A stretch of DNA of 64,000 nucleotides. Origin: Nepenthes gracilis. Its lineage: Eukaryota > Streptophyta > Magnoliopsida > Caryophyllales > Nepenthaceae. The position numbers and the translations under genes are program-made. A model generated the notes under the pieces. That model was not told the origin of the DNA and searched no databases. It saw only the letters and a program-made list of their open reading frames with translations. Below are positions 1-13,250 of the stretch, one piece after another; the first letter of the stretch is position 1, and each line of letters starts with the position of its first letter. Where the stretch lies: positions 3,945,701 to 4,009,700 of the forward strand of contig BSYO01000004.1 of the NCBI GenBank assembly GCA_033239525.1. The letters run 5' to 3'.

Positions 1-1103
1 GCATTACCCTTGGACCTCAGGCTCCAACAGTAGAATATTCTCAGACATTACATAATGTCCGTGTCCATTTTCAGAATCTACATACGACTTGCTTATAAGT
101 CTGCGGAGAATACAAACACACAAGTCCACAGATTATATCCGCGCATAAATCCACAGCCACATTTTCGCAAAGGGAGTGACCCCAACACTATCAACTAGGG
201 CCTAAGTGAAAGTGGTTGAGTCGAATTATCCTAACGTAACCAAATCCTTAATAATAGTTAATATCCTAATCATTATTGTTACATAAATTGATGGCTCCAA
301 AATACTATTAACTACTTGTTCCGAATCCTCTAAGTTGGCTAATGGACTTAGCATTTTCAATCATTCCATCATTAAAATTCTTAGTTGCATTCATCAAATA
401 TAATAATAGAATATAATTCATAATTTCCTCAACAAATCTCAAATATATATAACAAGAAAATTAGTCTTGCACTAAGTGGTAACAAAGGGGAATTTCTTAG
501 GCTAAGGTAATTTTCTAGAAAGTAGGCTACCAAATAATTAATTATATCCAGTGATAAGTTTAGCCAAAGACGGTTTGAAAGTCACCCAAAAATATCGGAC
601 CAAGTGTGGATATATCATCCTCTTAATTTGTACTATATTTTAAGTAACTATTTTTTAAAAATCTTCTACTAATTGTAATACTTAATCTAACTGATTTCAT
701 CTATGAAATATAATTAAGTCCAAAAGCCTAAATTTTCTTAAGTTTTAAGCCCACCCGACTCAAACAATTGTTAACTCAATATTAATTTAATTTTTCTAAT
801 GAAATTACCAATAATCTATTTACATAATAGTTACACAAAATATGCATATAATCATAACATGGCTAACTAGTTAAATAAAAAATATTCGACATATTATATA
901 TACACTTAATTGTATCAAGATTATTAAAAATAAATATGAGTCCTATTTTATTTTAATTTTTATTCTATACATGTTAGAAATAATAATTTTAATATAATTA
1001 AATATACAGTAAAATATATAAATAATATTATTCAAAATCTAATATTCAAATTATTAATATATCTAGTAATCTTTTTTCTTTTTTGGTTTTCAGCCTCGTA
1101 GAA

Positions 1104-1156
<53 letters not shown>

Positions 1157-2149
1157 AATTAAACCTACAAATCATTAATCCGTTAAATTTTCTAGATTAA
1201 AGTGATGGGATATCAATGGAATGTCACGTTAGATTGTGGGAGACAAACATTTTTCATAGAACCAAAGTTGATTTATCTTTCCATTTTATTTATTCATTTA
1301 AAAATTAACATATATAATTTAATTATTTAAAAAATTAAAAATTATTTAAAAAAATTAAAAATTATTTAAAAAATTATTTTAATATAATTAAATAATAACT
1401 ATCTATTTAAAAATAATCAATTTAAATTTAAAATATAGAGACTCTATCTATATAAAAAAAATATATATATAGCCAAACAAATCCAGCAATAATGTAATTA
1501 CCAAATAAAACTTTTAATGGTGAAATGGGACCCTCAATGGGGTAGGAAGAGTTTCATGGTGTCGCGTCCTCTCTTTTTTTTTTTCTTTAATTTTTTTCCT
1601 TAAAAAAAAAAAAAAAAAAAAAAAGGTTTCGATTTGCATTTCACGAGCCCTCCCAAATCGATCATGTACAGTGGCTTCTGCATAAGCCGACCCAAATTTT
1701 TTATTTCTTGAATTTTAATAATAAATATTATTATATTTTTCTAATGGCAATCATTTATATCTCTTTTTGTTACATATAAATATTCAAATAATTTTATTAT
1801 TTGAATCTCAAAACTTATAATCAAACGGTATTATAAAATAATTTTCCAAATTTTTTTAAAAAAATAATATTATGTTTCTTTAAATATCACATAATCAAAC
1901 ATAGCATAAAGTTGCAAAGGTCCCCTTGAAAAGTACATGTTTGTCTTTGGCACAACAAATACAGTTTGATGTTAACATTGAAGGGCCCACTCAACAATAT
2001 TATGCAAAGCTTAATTAATGGCATTATTATCATGATTGATGCTTCTCCATCAAATCCTAAATTTAATCATGTACCAGAAAAATATGAGACTTAATGCATC
2101 TCTAAATCTAAATTATTATATGGATTAGGGTGTCACTTGATTTTTTTCA
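1..2149. other. AT-rich intergenic DNA, no gene seen
   Basis: No reading frame here looks like a known protein in either orientation. The stretch is strongly AT-rich, with homopolymer runs near 1569-1624 and a GA microsatellite at 1107-1157. It may hold old transposon debris that I cannot assign. Confidence 0.6.
1107..1157. repeat. (GA)n microsatellite
   Basis: About 25 GA dinucleotides, interrupted once by an extra A near 1135. Similar GA tracts recur at about 12333-12360 and 15415-15459. Confidence 0.95.
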
Positions 2150-2960
2150 ATGGTCGAATTGAAACGGGTTCGGTTTTTATTCCTAAAAATCTGGATCTTA
2201 CACACCAAAATAAAATAAATAAAAGGTCAAAGGATGACAGGATTTACTCTCCGATATATCATCCAATGCTTAAATTAGAAATCTTTCTATGAGAAAGATC
2301 AAGACGGAGGATGCACAGTGCGTGAATGCATGTAGGAGGGGGGTTGAGTGTGGATTGGAGGCCTAGGCTCCATTAGGTGTGCTCAGTGGGGACAGCTTTT
2401 GAGAGTGTGTGCACTTGTGGGCTAAGTGGTTTGAGAGAGAGAAAGCTTTTTGATCTTTTTAGGATGCTTGAGGGTTAGAATTTTTCAGTTCCCTCTCCCA
2501 TAGGGGTGAAAAAGTATTTATAGAATTAGAGCCAGTGCAGTTAGTGTCAATTACCCTGACAGACTTGCTAAATTATCCCAACGATTGTATGTGGGATGCA
2601 TATGGTAATCGTGGTTGTTTGGGGGCATTCTTTTCTTTGCTCAAACAATTTTGGAGGTTTTTGCGTGGTAATTATTTTTTGGGAAGATTTGTTGAGCCGC
2701 TATTGCTATCATGAGACAATGCGTAACCATGGGATGATACATAATCATGGACAATATTTTAGGAATATTAACTGAATTGTTAGGACCGTTGCCGTGGCCG
2801 CATTATGGCAAGTTTTGCTAGTTTGCTTGCATTGAACTGTTGACGGCTATACAAGAAGGGCAACTATGGGCGTGGCACTGCGCGCAATCTTAATTGCCTG
2901 CTTCCTACTGAACAATTCTTGGTCGACCCGCTTAAGCCAACCGCACTATTATCCGGGCCT
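2150..2960 (-). repeat. Degenerate LTR-like segment, minus orientation
   Basis: Read on the minus strand there is a TATA box (CTATAAATAC, around 2514-2523). It is followed by a leader-like stretch and then a block at about 2250-2295 (actctccgatatatcatcc, then cttaaattagaaatctttct). That block matches 7337-7375 and 39115-39160, and more weakly the gypsy LTRs at 15.67 and 24.13 kb. The GC content rises above the surroundings, as is common in U3 regions. The ends, PBS and target duplication are not recognisable, so this is an inferred LTR relic. Confidence 0.4.
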
Positions 2961-4213
2961 TTGACTTGACAGCTAGCCTGATGAGTTGCTATCCTTCGCA
3001 CTTCTCTCCTTTTAGTGGGTTGGACCATATACCACCGCGCCTCCTGGGCTTGGGCCTTAAAAAAATGTCCGTTAGGCCACTACTTACTTCACGAACTAAA
3101 CTCTGGGCCAAGTTGTATTTTGCCAGACCCATCAAAACTGATAGACATTTTGTTGAACTTGTCCGACAATCTATAAAAATATTCAACAAAGCAAACCAAT
3201 CAAAACACACGAAGGTGAGAAGCATCTTGTTGGGTTATGATCATCAAAGTTTTATTTACAAAATTGAGAACTAATCTCTATAATGATTATTTTTATACTC
3301 TTAATTTGAGTTCGTGAGCAAGCAATATAATAATATACAATATTAGAATGGTAATCATAATAATGAGATATAATATTTTATGTAAAAAAAGTTTAATAGT
3401 AAAAAGAAAATTACATGATAAAAGTCTAAAAATATTCGTTATATGGTAAGTTCAGTTATAAAAATCTCTAACAATACAAAGATAAAACATATTAAAATAA
3501 AAAATTTAAGTAATAGATAATATATTAACAAATGAGAATAAAATAACCGATTCAAATATTATTTTCAATAACCATAACAATGTATTTAGGATCTATGGAG
3601 AATAAAACACGATTCAAATTTCAAACGCATAAGTGAATCTTTCACATTTTTTATTCTTTGTTCCGCTTTCTATTTTTTCTTTTACTATTGCCACGTTCAA
3701 AGGATACTTAAAAATTTTTGCATTTAATATCTTAAAATTGTATAGGACCTTTTATATCAGTGTTGGTCACAAGCACTCATCATGTACATATTGGATGCAA
3801 CTTCTTTGAAAAAATCACGTACATGCACCCTCAAATGTCATCAACTACCACTTTTCTAGACAAACCGTATGTATACCCCTTAGGTACGTATCAGACGTAA
3901 AATCTTATTCATATGCTCATCAAGTACCAATGATACACTGTTCATGCACCCATCATGTACCATTCAAAAAGGTATCTAATCAATTGAATTTTCACACAAT
4001 TTCAAGAATACTATTGAATGATATATCAATGAATATAATAGTAACCAAAAATCTAACATATCTCACTTTTAGTCAAATAATATGCAAATACAACAACTTT
4101 AGGTGGGATTCACAGGGTGCTTTGACTAGTTAATCACGATATATGGACAAGTCACAAATTATATAACAAAGAATTTTTCGTAAGTTGATCGTGAAAGGGG
4201 CACACCCCACAGA
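2961..4213. other. Non-coding AT-rich DNA
   Basis: The 102-codon frame at 2966-3274 has no recognisable motif and is matched by an overlapping frame on the other strand, so I do not call it a gene. The rest is AT-rich with no supported feature. Confidence 0.55.
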
Positions 4214-6531
4214 AGAATTCTTCAAGTGGACTATCCGTGCAACTATTGATTTTGTTGATTGGATGATTTCACATAGAGTAATGGATTGATTTTTGTTAGG
4301 TATTTATTGATTGGGTTAGGTTATTTTTTTATCCCAATTTGTTTCTATAAATAATATAAGAGATATTAGTATAAATAACAATTTTGTTAAGTTATACATT
4401 AATTCTTACTGATAATATACAATCTTATTAACAAATATAAACTCAATAACTAACTAATTTGATAAAAATATTTTTTAGACTTTTTAAACTCATTAATGAT
4501 AAAGCTAATAAAAAGTTAACTTATATTTTAAGTGATAAAGACACACTAAAATTTCTAAGTGACTTTTCCTAACATGACCCCTATCAAAAAAAACCCTTTG
4601 TTTGGATTGGCTCTCTAAACTACGGGTCTAGAATCATTAAAGCCTTCATGAATTTTACTGCACCGACTCAAGAATTTCAAACCGAATCTGCCAATCAAAA
4701 ATGCCTCAACGTAATGTATGGTCATGCATTAAAATCTTATAAGATTATAGCTTAAAATATATGTTTTAAAGTCACGATTGAGAGATTTTCAAAACATTTT
4801 AAAAACATCTCATCAAATGAAATATTAAAATTTTTAAATGGGTTGTTGATTTTCTAAAAAATGATACATTCTATGAACCTTGAAAATTTGAAACACAACT
4901 AAAAGAAATTAAGCGATGATTAATAAACAAAAAATAAACTCAATCAAAGCATTATTAAAGAAGTGGATCGTACTAATAGGAACTAGATAATATCTGATCA
5001 ATCAAAGTAGTCACAGTTACATACATAGTAGAAAATAATCATTTTTTACATGAGTAAAATTTTGAGTATATCTCAAGCAAAGTTCTCAGCCAAAAGTTTG
5101 ATACTTGAGCTAACTTAGACTAAACTTTTAGCGAATACTGAGACCATACTATTTGACTTAAATTTTAACACTTTGTCATAAAATTTGACAATACTTTTAA
5201 TTAGACTAACAAAACTGACCACGAATTATAAATATGACTTTTAAGGGTTTTGCTATCTTTTTGTTTGGCCTCTTAATTAAGAAAATTATGGAGTTTTGAG
5301 TCATTTTTTTATAAATCTTACATTATTATATATATTGATATTTAATTTTGGTACAAGCAAGATAACTCGTTGTACATTTGTCTAAGGATTCATTCGAACA
5401 AATGTTGTTTTTAATGGTACAACTAAACCATACATAATCCACACTTAAAAGGAAGCACTTTTACCAAAAACACAATAAGTACATCTAACACACGCATGAT
5501 GAGTGCATGTATATGGATTGAAAAGAGTGGGTACGCTTGATATATATATATAAGGTACATTTGTATGAGTAGTTTATTATAATCACACATGATGGACACA
5601 CATATGAAGGTAGTTTCTATAAACCTTTTTTTTTTTTTTTAACATTCAAACATTAGCTGTTAGTGCTTAAATACTAAATACATTTTTAAGTAGTGTTACT
5701 ATATTTTAGGATAGTTAAGAATGTGAGTTATCATTTAAAATACCTTGAGCAATGAATTAAGAGAAAATGGGAAAAGATAAGTAGAAGATTTGGCTAATTT
5801 TAAGACATTTAATTACATTCTAATATTCATCATACTGAATTTAATTTTCTAATTATTGTTTAAAATATTTTTCTAATAGCTTCTTTTTTGTTATCTTATT
5901 ATTTATTGTTTAATTTGTTTAAATTTGTAGTAATTTAAAGGTTATTTTTAAGGATTTATTGTTCAATTTGTCTAGATTTGTAGTAATTTAACAATTATTT
6001 TTAAGAATTTACTATAACTAGACTCACCTAACAATAATAATATTAGATGTTACGGGACATATCAACGATATGAATATCATACATTCATTTATACTAATTA
6101 GTTTACATAAAAATAAAGAAATTAACATTATATCATCTTAAAATATCTTGAATATAGCTAAAGAGTATAGCATAAATATTCTCATATTAGGTCTAACTAA
6201 TCATCTGCAATCTTTTCCTTAAAAAAATTGTGGAAAGTTGTTGTAATCAATAATCCAGCCCCATTTTAAAGGGTCTGTTCTGAAAAGGCAGGTCCGCAGG
6301 CCAGACCACGGCAGGCAAAATCTACCTTGAGGGGGTAGTTTCGAATTTTGATAGCATCCGAGAAAAATTCAAACTCAATTCGACTCGACCTGACCCAATT
6401 TCAATTGACAAATTTTACTCGTTCTAGCCGGGTTTATGATTTTGATTTCGGTAAAACCCAAATGTCATGATTTGACTCTGGTCGGGTTTGAATCTTCCTA
6501 TGTTCCAACACAAAAAAACAACACAAATATT

Positions 6532-6556
6532 ATATATATATATATATATATATATT
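6532..6556. repeat. (TA)n microsatellite in copy A
   Basis: A run of TA dinucleotides. The corresponding tract in copy B is at 37400-37435, with a second one at 38283-38303. Between them lies the LTR remnant described at 37437-38192. Confidence 0.9.
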
Positions 6557-7458
6557 TCACACAACATAGATCTTACTTTTAGAGTAACACATGATTAATG
6601 GATTGTCTTATACTTAAAAAATTTTCTAAAGTTTTAATTTCTCTATAAATTTGACATTTAAAATTTTAATTTCCACATTCTGATTAGTTAAAAAATGCTT
6701 TAATAGTTTTTATGAGCTATATTATATTCAACATCAAATTTTAAATTTAAGTATTTATACGTAAATTATGAAGTCTTAATTACTACAAACTGTATTGCTG
6801 TAATCAAAAATTTTTTTTTTCTATAGGAAGAAAATTAGTTTTGGTCAGATGTGAATTTAGATATAACCCGAATTATTAAATTTTACTCAATCCGAAATAT
6901 TGTGCATGAAGTAGATTTTTGCTGCAGGTTTAAATATGGGTGGGTGCGTCTGGGCTTAGCTTCCCTCTCCTAAACTCCACCAATAAAATTATAATTTGAT
7001 TTCAGACTTATTCTCAATAAAATAACAATTTTAACTGTTTGATTGGCCTCAGAGCCATGAATTTTACGCACAGCTTTGCTAAGATTGCATGAAAACAATA
7101 GAAAATAAATAGTTCCGAATCAACAAGTACAACAATTCATTGTAGGTGGGGATAAAAATTCCATACCTGATGCGTATCAATGATCTGAATTGTTATACAA
7201 ATTAAAGAGTAACCTACAACTCCTGGATGCTTGAATAAAAATGAGTCCGATTCTCATAACTTGAAATTTGGATCATACGCATCACAACAAGACACCACAA
7301 CAAGACAAATTAGTGGTAAGAGATATTCAAAATTCGCTCTCTAATATAACTTTTAATACTTAAATTAGAAATCTTTTTACTCGGAAGAGAAAGATATAAG
7401 AAAATAAAGTGCAAAAATTTAGAGTGGATGGGAATAAGTATTTATTTGAAGGGTTATA

Positions 7459-7753
7459 CTTCAATATGGGGCTCATCTTCTTCGACAGGGATTATTTTTG
7501 CAAAACTTCCTTCCTTGACATAGTCAACCACCATATTTGCGGCTTCGAGTCCTGTCGCAAAAGATTTCTCCAGCCAAATGAAATGATTTGATCGTGTGTT
7601 GGCTATTGATTTTGAACTGAATAACCATAAATGGAGGAAGAATACAAAGTTTCCAAACCTGTGACCATGAACCGTGTCGGTCTATTATCCAGTCACCAGC
7701 CATGAACAAATTAGGGAACGATGTTGATCCTTGCGTCATGCACTTATATGACC
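7459..7753 (-). pseudogene. FAD-dependent amine oxidase/phytoene desaturase-like oxidoreductase, 3' fragment (duplicate)
   Basis: Only the last two exons of the gene at 41.4-61.8 kb are present. Exon 7753-7659 encodes GSYKCMTQGSTSFPNLFMAG then DWIIDRHGSWSQ, the C-terminal FAD-contact segment (xxxNLFMAGD) of the flavin amine oxidase/desaturase fold. It ends in a good GT donor. The last exon, 7570-7459, starts EKSFATGLEAANMVVDY and runs to PHIEV, where the duplication border cuts it and a stop follows by chance. Its acceptor reads GCTG instead of the GCAG seen in copy B, so splicing of even this fragment is unlikely. At the position where copy B has TGA this copy has CAA. No upstream exons follow beyond 7806. 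This is a dead duplicate, with no sign that it is expressed. Confidence 0.85.
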
Positions 7754-7806
7754 CTTGACCATGCAAAATATAAGTGCCAGTGATCTAATAGATTGTATTA
7801 AGGTTG

Positions 7807-9880
7807 TTTTCTCATCATCTAGATCTCTAATTTTATGAAAATAATATTATACTTGGTGTCATTATTCCTACTTCTGTAATTATAAGTTTGATTTTTTAAC
7901 CAATATGGGAAGCAGCATCTATTAATAAACGGTTATACAATGGCAATCCTTATATACTATCTCAAATATTTCAAATTTATTTTAATTGCTAATAGATAAT
8001 TTTTTTATTTCTAATTTGGTGTCTTAAGGGGTATTTTGTTAATATCTTAAACTAAGTGTCTGAATTGAAATAAATTAAAAATATTCTCGGATATTTCTAT
8101 GAATTTGGTGCCAAAATTTCTTGGATAAATTTGATAAGGATGCGTTAAACTAGAGGGATGAACCAATATGTGCTTCTTTCCTAGGCATTACTCTGTGTTG
8201 TGAGTTCCACAAGAAGTCCTACATTTCCCAGTTAGCCCTCTCTTCTCTTCTTTTTTGTCTCAATCCATTTGGACTTAAAAGCTTTCACAATTGTGGCAAA
8301 GTTCATCTGATTTTTCCTATAAATTGAGATATTTGTTTGCCCAGAAATGTATCCAAATATACTCTTGCAAATCAATTGAGTTAGTGGGGTGAATCGAATC
8401 ACTTTTTGGTGAAGAAACTTAACTTTAGGAATATTTTTTTATAAGTAATTTTTATAACCTTATGGTGTTTTTCTTGTTGAAAATCATATGTATGTTCGAA
8501 CTTGGATTAGTTTGGATCTATCATCATAGTTTTGCTAAAATCTGGAATTTCGGAAAACTACTTTGTTTTGGTTCTCAAATCTGAAATTTGTTTCAATTGT
8601 GTCTTAATTCATCCTATTTAATCACAATAGTATTCGTAACACATAAAACAAATTATGCAAGTTAGATGAGTAAAGACATTAAATTAGAGTTTAAATCATG
8701 ATTTAAAATGTTATTGTGTCGCGTCGTTTAAGTGCTTTTTTAATGATATTTGAATGTTGACCATCTTAATTGTGTAGCATTTGAACAATGTTCAGACGCT
8801 TATATACAATTAAGCTTAGTTTAAATAGAGTTTGAAAGTTTGATTGAACATTAGTATAAAGCTGTTTCTCTCAATTTGATCTATTCAAATAGTAAATTTA
8901 TGACTTTGTATTGATTAATTACGGTTTATAGTGCCAATATTGAGTTATGAACTGTAACATTCGAATTGTCGTTTAAACGCCAAGTTGGTAATTTGAATTT
9001 TAAGGTTCTGTTTTTAGTATCGAGTTTCGTAAAAACGATCTTAAGATCGGGTTATTTGAGAATTTATAATTATGATAAGATCAGTCAATTAAGGTATTGA
9101 TTCTTATCTTTGGTATTTTTTATTTTCGACAATCTTAATTCATGTCTTTTATTCATATTTCATTGATCTAATATTGTTGGTATTCTATGGATAGGTTAAC
9201 GAAAGTATATGAAAATAATAAGGTAATGAACTACTAGGAACTTCAATACACTTTATATTTATACGATATTAATTTTAAAATTGGTAGTTTGAGGTCCATA
9301 GATTCCCACTGAAGGATGCTTATTAGTGTTATGACCATCAGATTGAGATATCATTGGATATCCGACAAGGGGAATTGGGTTAGGATATTGGAAGGCGATG
9401 GTTGTTAGAGATTCTCTTGGCCAATAAATTATGGAAAAAGTCTTCAGGTAACAAGGTGGCTGCATATTGAATCGTCAATATTGAATAATTTCGTATGACT
9501 TACCTAACCTATGAGAGATAAATACATTGGCTTTTGGTACATAATGACAAAAAAAAAAAAAAAAAGAACCAATGAGGTATAATTGATATTCTCGTGGATA
9601 GTTACAATTGACTCTTCTTCATTTACATGTAACTCAAAACAAACTACTTCATTTTCAATAGGTCTTCTTCCATTACGATATCTATTTTATGAAGATGAAG
9701 AAAATAATATTAGTATCCATTCCAAATATTCTATACTATAAATATGTTTTGACTTAGGTTTTTGTTCAATTAAGATTGTAATTTAGAATAATAAATCTAG
9801 TCCACAGAAAAATTGGTGAGACTAAAACTCATTTGGGAAATGATTTTTTTCCAAGATGAAAATGAATATTAGATATATAC
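7807..9880. other. Non-coding DNA between two pseudogenes
   Basis: I searched the minus strand for the C-terminal exons of the monooxygenase at 9881-12475 (the GDALHPMTP-type FAD motif) and did not find them. The 68-codon minus frame at 9259-9465 has no recognisable motif. No feature is supported. Confidence 0.5.
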
Positions 9881-12475
9881 CTTTGCCAGACGAAGAAAAT
9901 GCAAAAAACCAATATTGCAAGGAATGAAACCATATATGACACCATTTCCCATAAATTGTTGAATTTTGGGCTCAAGTCCATGTCTTCCCTCAAAAATTGC
10001 AAAGCCCCGAATGGTAGATCTCTCCACAAATGTTGGACTCTTGAATCCTAGCAACCTTGCCACCGGTGAGTTTACTCCATTGCATCCAATTAACACCTTT
10101 ATATGATAATAATTTAAAAATATTTTAAAGTCATTGACTAATATTATACATATAAAAAAACTTATATCTAAAATATATTTTTTTAATAATTTCTCCAATA
10201 TAAAGTTGTTCATGATATTCCTCCAGTGCCTCCTAATTAAAATCAAGTCTCAAGTTACTGAGCTCATGAGAAACTAGGAGTATTAGATAATACCATATAC
10301 AACTTGCTATGTTCAAGGTTTGCAAATTTCCTCCTTTTATTAAAGAAATTATATATAATTATTTGTCAGGTTGAGACACTTATTATAAATATGTTAACAT
10401 AAAGAAAAAAAAAAGTTATGATAAATAGATATTATTTAGAAACTGAATCACGTTGGCTTTAAGGATAAAACCATCGGCAAGATGCAACAATTTTTGCCAA
10501 GCTAAATCCTCAATAAAAATCACCTTGGAGGAAAACTTTATAGCATCATTTGGCAATTCATTTGCGAGTGTCTCTAATAATACCTTTCTTTTTAAATAAC
10601 AAAGTTCATGTCCCCACTGCACTATCACACACCAATTATGAGCATTCATTTTGATATTTTTATCATAATAACTCATTTTGCTTAAATCATTCAAACAAGT
10701 GAGATAAAAATAAAAAAAAAGGGATCTTAATAGACAATTCCTCGAGGTAAGCTTCATTTTTATCTTTTGACTTTGAAAGATCTATGGATGTAATTGTTTT
10801 AAATAAATGGTTATGTTTGAATTAGATTGACAATTGTAAATAACAATTTTATTTTCAAAAAAAAAAAAAAGAGTTTACTACAATAAAACCTAATTACAAA
10901 TGAAATTGATTAATTTTTTTAATACATTAACATGAAAATGTTTACTTTCTCTTCTTTCTTTACAAACTCATGAAATCTTAGAGGGCCCTAACACATATGC
11001 CCCTACTTTATAATGCTCAAGGCTTTCATAATTTTAGTGCTAATAAAAGTTGATATATCAGTGGTCGTACAATTATAGTTAAATAAATATTTTTATAGAA
11101 CATATTTAATTAGCAGTATGACATAATTATTTAAATTATCTTTTACAATTTTACGGAAAAAAAAGAAAATAATCATCTTATAAGATGAGTGTATGATATA
11201 AACATACTTTTCTTTCTTAGCCAGAAATTTATCCTCAGCAGTTAGAAATCTTGTAACTGAAGATCTGTCGTCGATTTTGTATATATATGTCAGTTAAGAA
11301 CTATTAAGTATTGGTTGTCGACATGCATTTATAACAAGAGAAACAATATAATGAACACGAAAAAAAGGTGCTATGATAATGGAAAATGATAGCATGAAAT
11401 ATAAAGCAATTACCAATAAATGGGGAAGGTATCAATCACAATCTCATAATTCCATGGAGTATAAAGAACCAAAATACAGTAAATATTTGAATAGAAATCA
11501 AGTGGCTTTAATTTCATTGAAAGGTGATAAATTTAGAGAAATGAGATAATAAACTACACCTAAAAATTATGTAACATCCTATATATATTTGATATTTAAA
11601 AAATTATGAGAATATTAAAAGATAATATGTTATATGTTCACATGTTCTTAATTTTTTTAAAATAAATTTAAAATCTAAAAAAATTTATATAAATTAACAA
11701 ATAAAAGGAAAATATAATATGTTTTGAAACTACTTGTAAAAATTCAATGTTAGAAAATTCATAACAACTTTTCATTATCTATTTAGTATCTTTATAAGTC
11801 CCGATCAAAATTAGGTAGTTTGACTTAAAATTTTATAAGATTTAATGAATATATATCGATATTATTGATAGACATGATTAAAAAAATTAAATTTGATTAA
11901 TTTTTTTTTATTCCAACACAATCATGGGTTTGTGTATATATGTAGTTTGGATTTGGGATTATTTTGGAAGGTATAACACTTATCAATGTAGCCTGGACCT
12001 CATGTTTTGAAAAAAATTAAAGTTACAAGTAATATGACCAAATTAAAATCACCCAGATAAAAACAAATTTAATTAAATAAAAAGAAAATAAAGTTGACCC
12101 ATCAAGTCGGAGGTGTTGTCGGCGGAGTGAATCGCCGATCCCAAGGGCATCGAGTGCCCGCCATGCATTGGTCCACGTGGTGAAAGCACCGCCGGTGGCT
12201 CTCAAACAAGGTGATGATTCTATTACCAAACTCTTCAATCCTAACCTGCATTAATTAATTGACCAATCTAGATTTAGATAAAAAAGCTAATTCCAGATTT
12301 TCAAAAGCTATAAAGACCAGTAAATTTAGTTGGGAGAGAGAGAGAGAGAGAGAGAGAGAAGGGAGAAGAGAGTGAGGTGGCGGCGGCGGCTGGGGAGGCA
12401 CCTGTGGAGGCCTAAGGCAGTGGCAAGGCCAGCACTTCCAGCCCCTACGATCACAATGTCTTCCTTCGATTCCAT
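9881..12475 (-). pseudogene. MO1/CTF2-like FAD-dependent monooxygenase, truncated and frameshifted
   Basis: Four exons of the plant FAD/NAD(P)-binding monooxygenase family are visible. Exon 1 (12475-12402) starts at ATG and gives MESKEDIVIVGAGSAGLATA, a Rossmann dinucleotide-binding GxGxxG motif, then ALGLHR at an AG/GT donor. Exon 2 (from 12245) reads LGLKSLVIESSPCLRATGG, then AFTTWTNAWRALDALGIGDS and LRRQHLRLDG. Exon 3 (10616-10452) includes KRKVLLETLANELP and FSSKVIFIED. Exon 4 (10096-9881) reads VLIGCNGVNSPVARLLGFKS and RSTIRGFA. The reading frame slips after GFIPCN, because YWFFAFSSSGK, expected next, is in another frame just before a GT donor. About 25 residues expected between exons 2 and 3 are missing. 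The C-terminal exons carrying the second FAD motif (GDALHPMTP) are absent. Introns are AT-rich and intron 1 holds a GA tract. The family oxidises small aromatic or lipophilic substrates; the substrate here is unknown. Confidence 0.85.
12333..12360. repeat. (GA)n tract in intron 1 of the monooxygenase pseudogene
   Basis: Simple GA repeat lying within the inferred first intron, just downstream of the donor at 12401-12400 on the minus strand. Confidence 0.85.
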
Positions 12476-12543
12476 CCTCCTCGTACACTTGTCAACCTCG
12501 TACACTGGTCAACCTCGTACACTTGAAAATGGCAAATGCACTC

Positions 12544-12558
12544 ACCAGTATTTATAGA
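12544..12558 (-). promoter_or_regulatory. Candidate TATA box of the monooxygenase gene
   Basis: The minus strand reads CTCTATAAATACTGG about 70-80 bp upstream of the inferred ATG (12475). That spacing allows a short 5' leader typical of plant genes. This is inferred from sequence only. Confidence 0.45.
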
Positions 12559-12559
12559 G

Positions 12560-13250
12560 AGAGAATAACAAAATATTATTAATTTTTTTGAATATATTCA
12601 CAACCCTTATTTTAACATTGATTTTATTTTACATTAAAAATAGTAAGGTTAATCTTATTATAAATTGTACAATAAAGCACATGTGATACTAAAAGCTTGA
12701 GTATAATGGATCATTTAATTAGTTAAAATTTTGATTTCAATCAATTAATTTAGAAATGAATTAGAATTCTGTTGTTTGGATGGTAGTTTGAATAATTTTT
12801 TGAGAAGCCACTTTATTAAATAAATGAAAATGATGGATATTAGAAGTTGTGATATTATTTTATTTTATTAATAAAGATACCATTAAAAGAAAATATAATT
12901 TATTATACGACCCATCTCTTATTTCCTATGAAAATGTAGCTATTCTATTTTTTAGTCATAATAATTAAATTAAAAATATATGATTGTAATTAAAATATTT
13001 TTTAAAAAAATTAAATATTAATTATTTTAAAATAATTAAATTATATTTATTAATTTTAAAATAAATAATTATAATTTAGTGAGTGTAGTCCTATACCTTA
13101 TCTGAAAACTTTTCCTTTTGGTATGTAGATATGGGACAATTTTTATGACATTTTTAACGTTTATATCACGTTTGTATGTAGACACATTTAAAATATTTTT
13201 ATGTTGAACTATTTCCTTAGTGAGTGCTGCAAATCGACCAATCAATCATT
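12560..13250. other. AT-rich DNA upstream of the monooxygenase pseudogene
   Basis: This would contain the promoter of the minus-strand gene starting at 12475. The minus strand has CTCTATAAATACTGG at about 12544-12558, some 70-80 bp before the ATG. That is a plausible TATA box. Nothing else is recognised. Confidence 0.4.

Larger units (their letters stand above)
4214..7806 (+). repeat. Segmental duplication, copy A
   Basis: This block is repeated in the same orientation at 30104-41817. Shared landmarks are: caagtggactatccgtgcaa (4219) versus 30110; the block starting ttgtaatcaataatccagcc (6240) versus 37100; the gcatgaaaacaatagaaaat block (7088 versus 38880); and 7458-7806 versus 41469-41817, which align at a constant offset of 34011 with no indel. 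Copy A lacks the insertions that swell copy B. It also lacks the DNA equivalent to 39235-41468, so its gene fragment ends abruptly at 7458. The left border near 4214 is approximate. Confidence 0.85.

Noticed and set aside
2966..3274. 102-codon plus-strand frame
   Set aside because: No motif, overlapping frame on the other strand, and AT-rich surroundings without splice or promoter support.
9259..9465. Minus-strand frame as a candidate C-terminal exon of the monooxygenase
   Set aside because: It lacks the expected GDALHPMTP-type motif and any similarity to the family.
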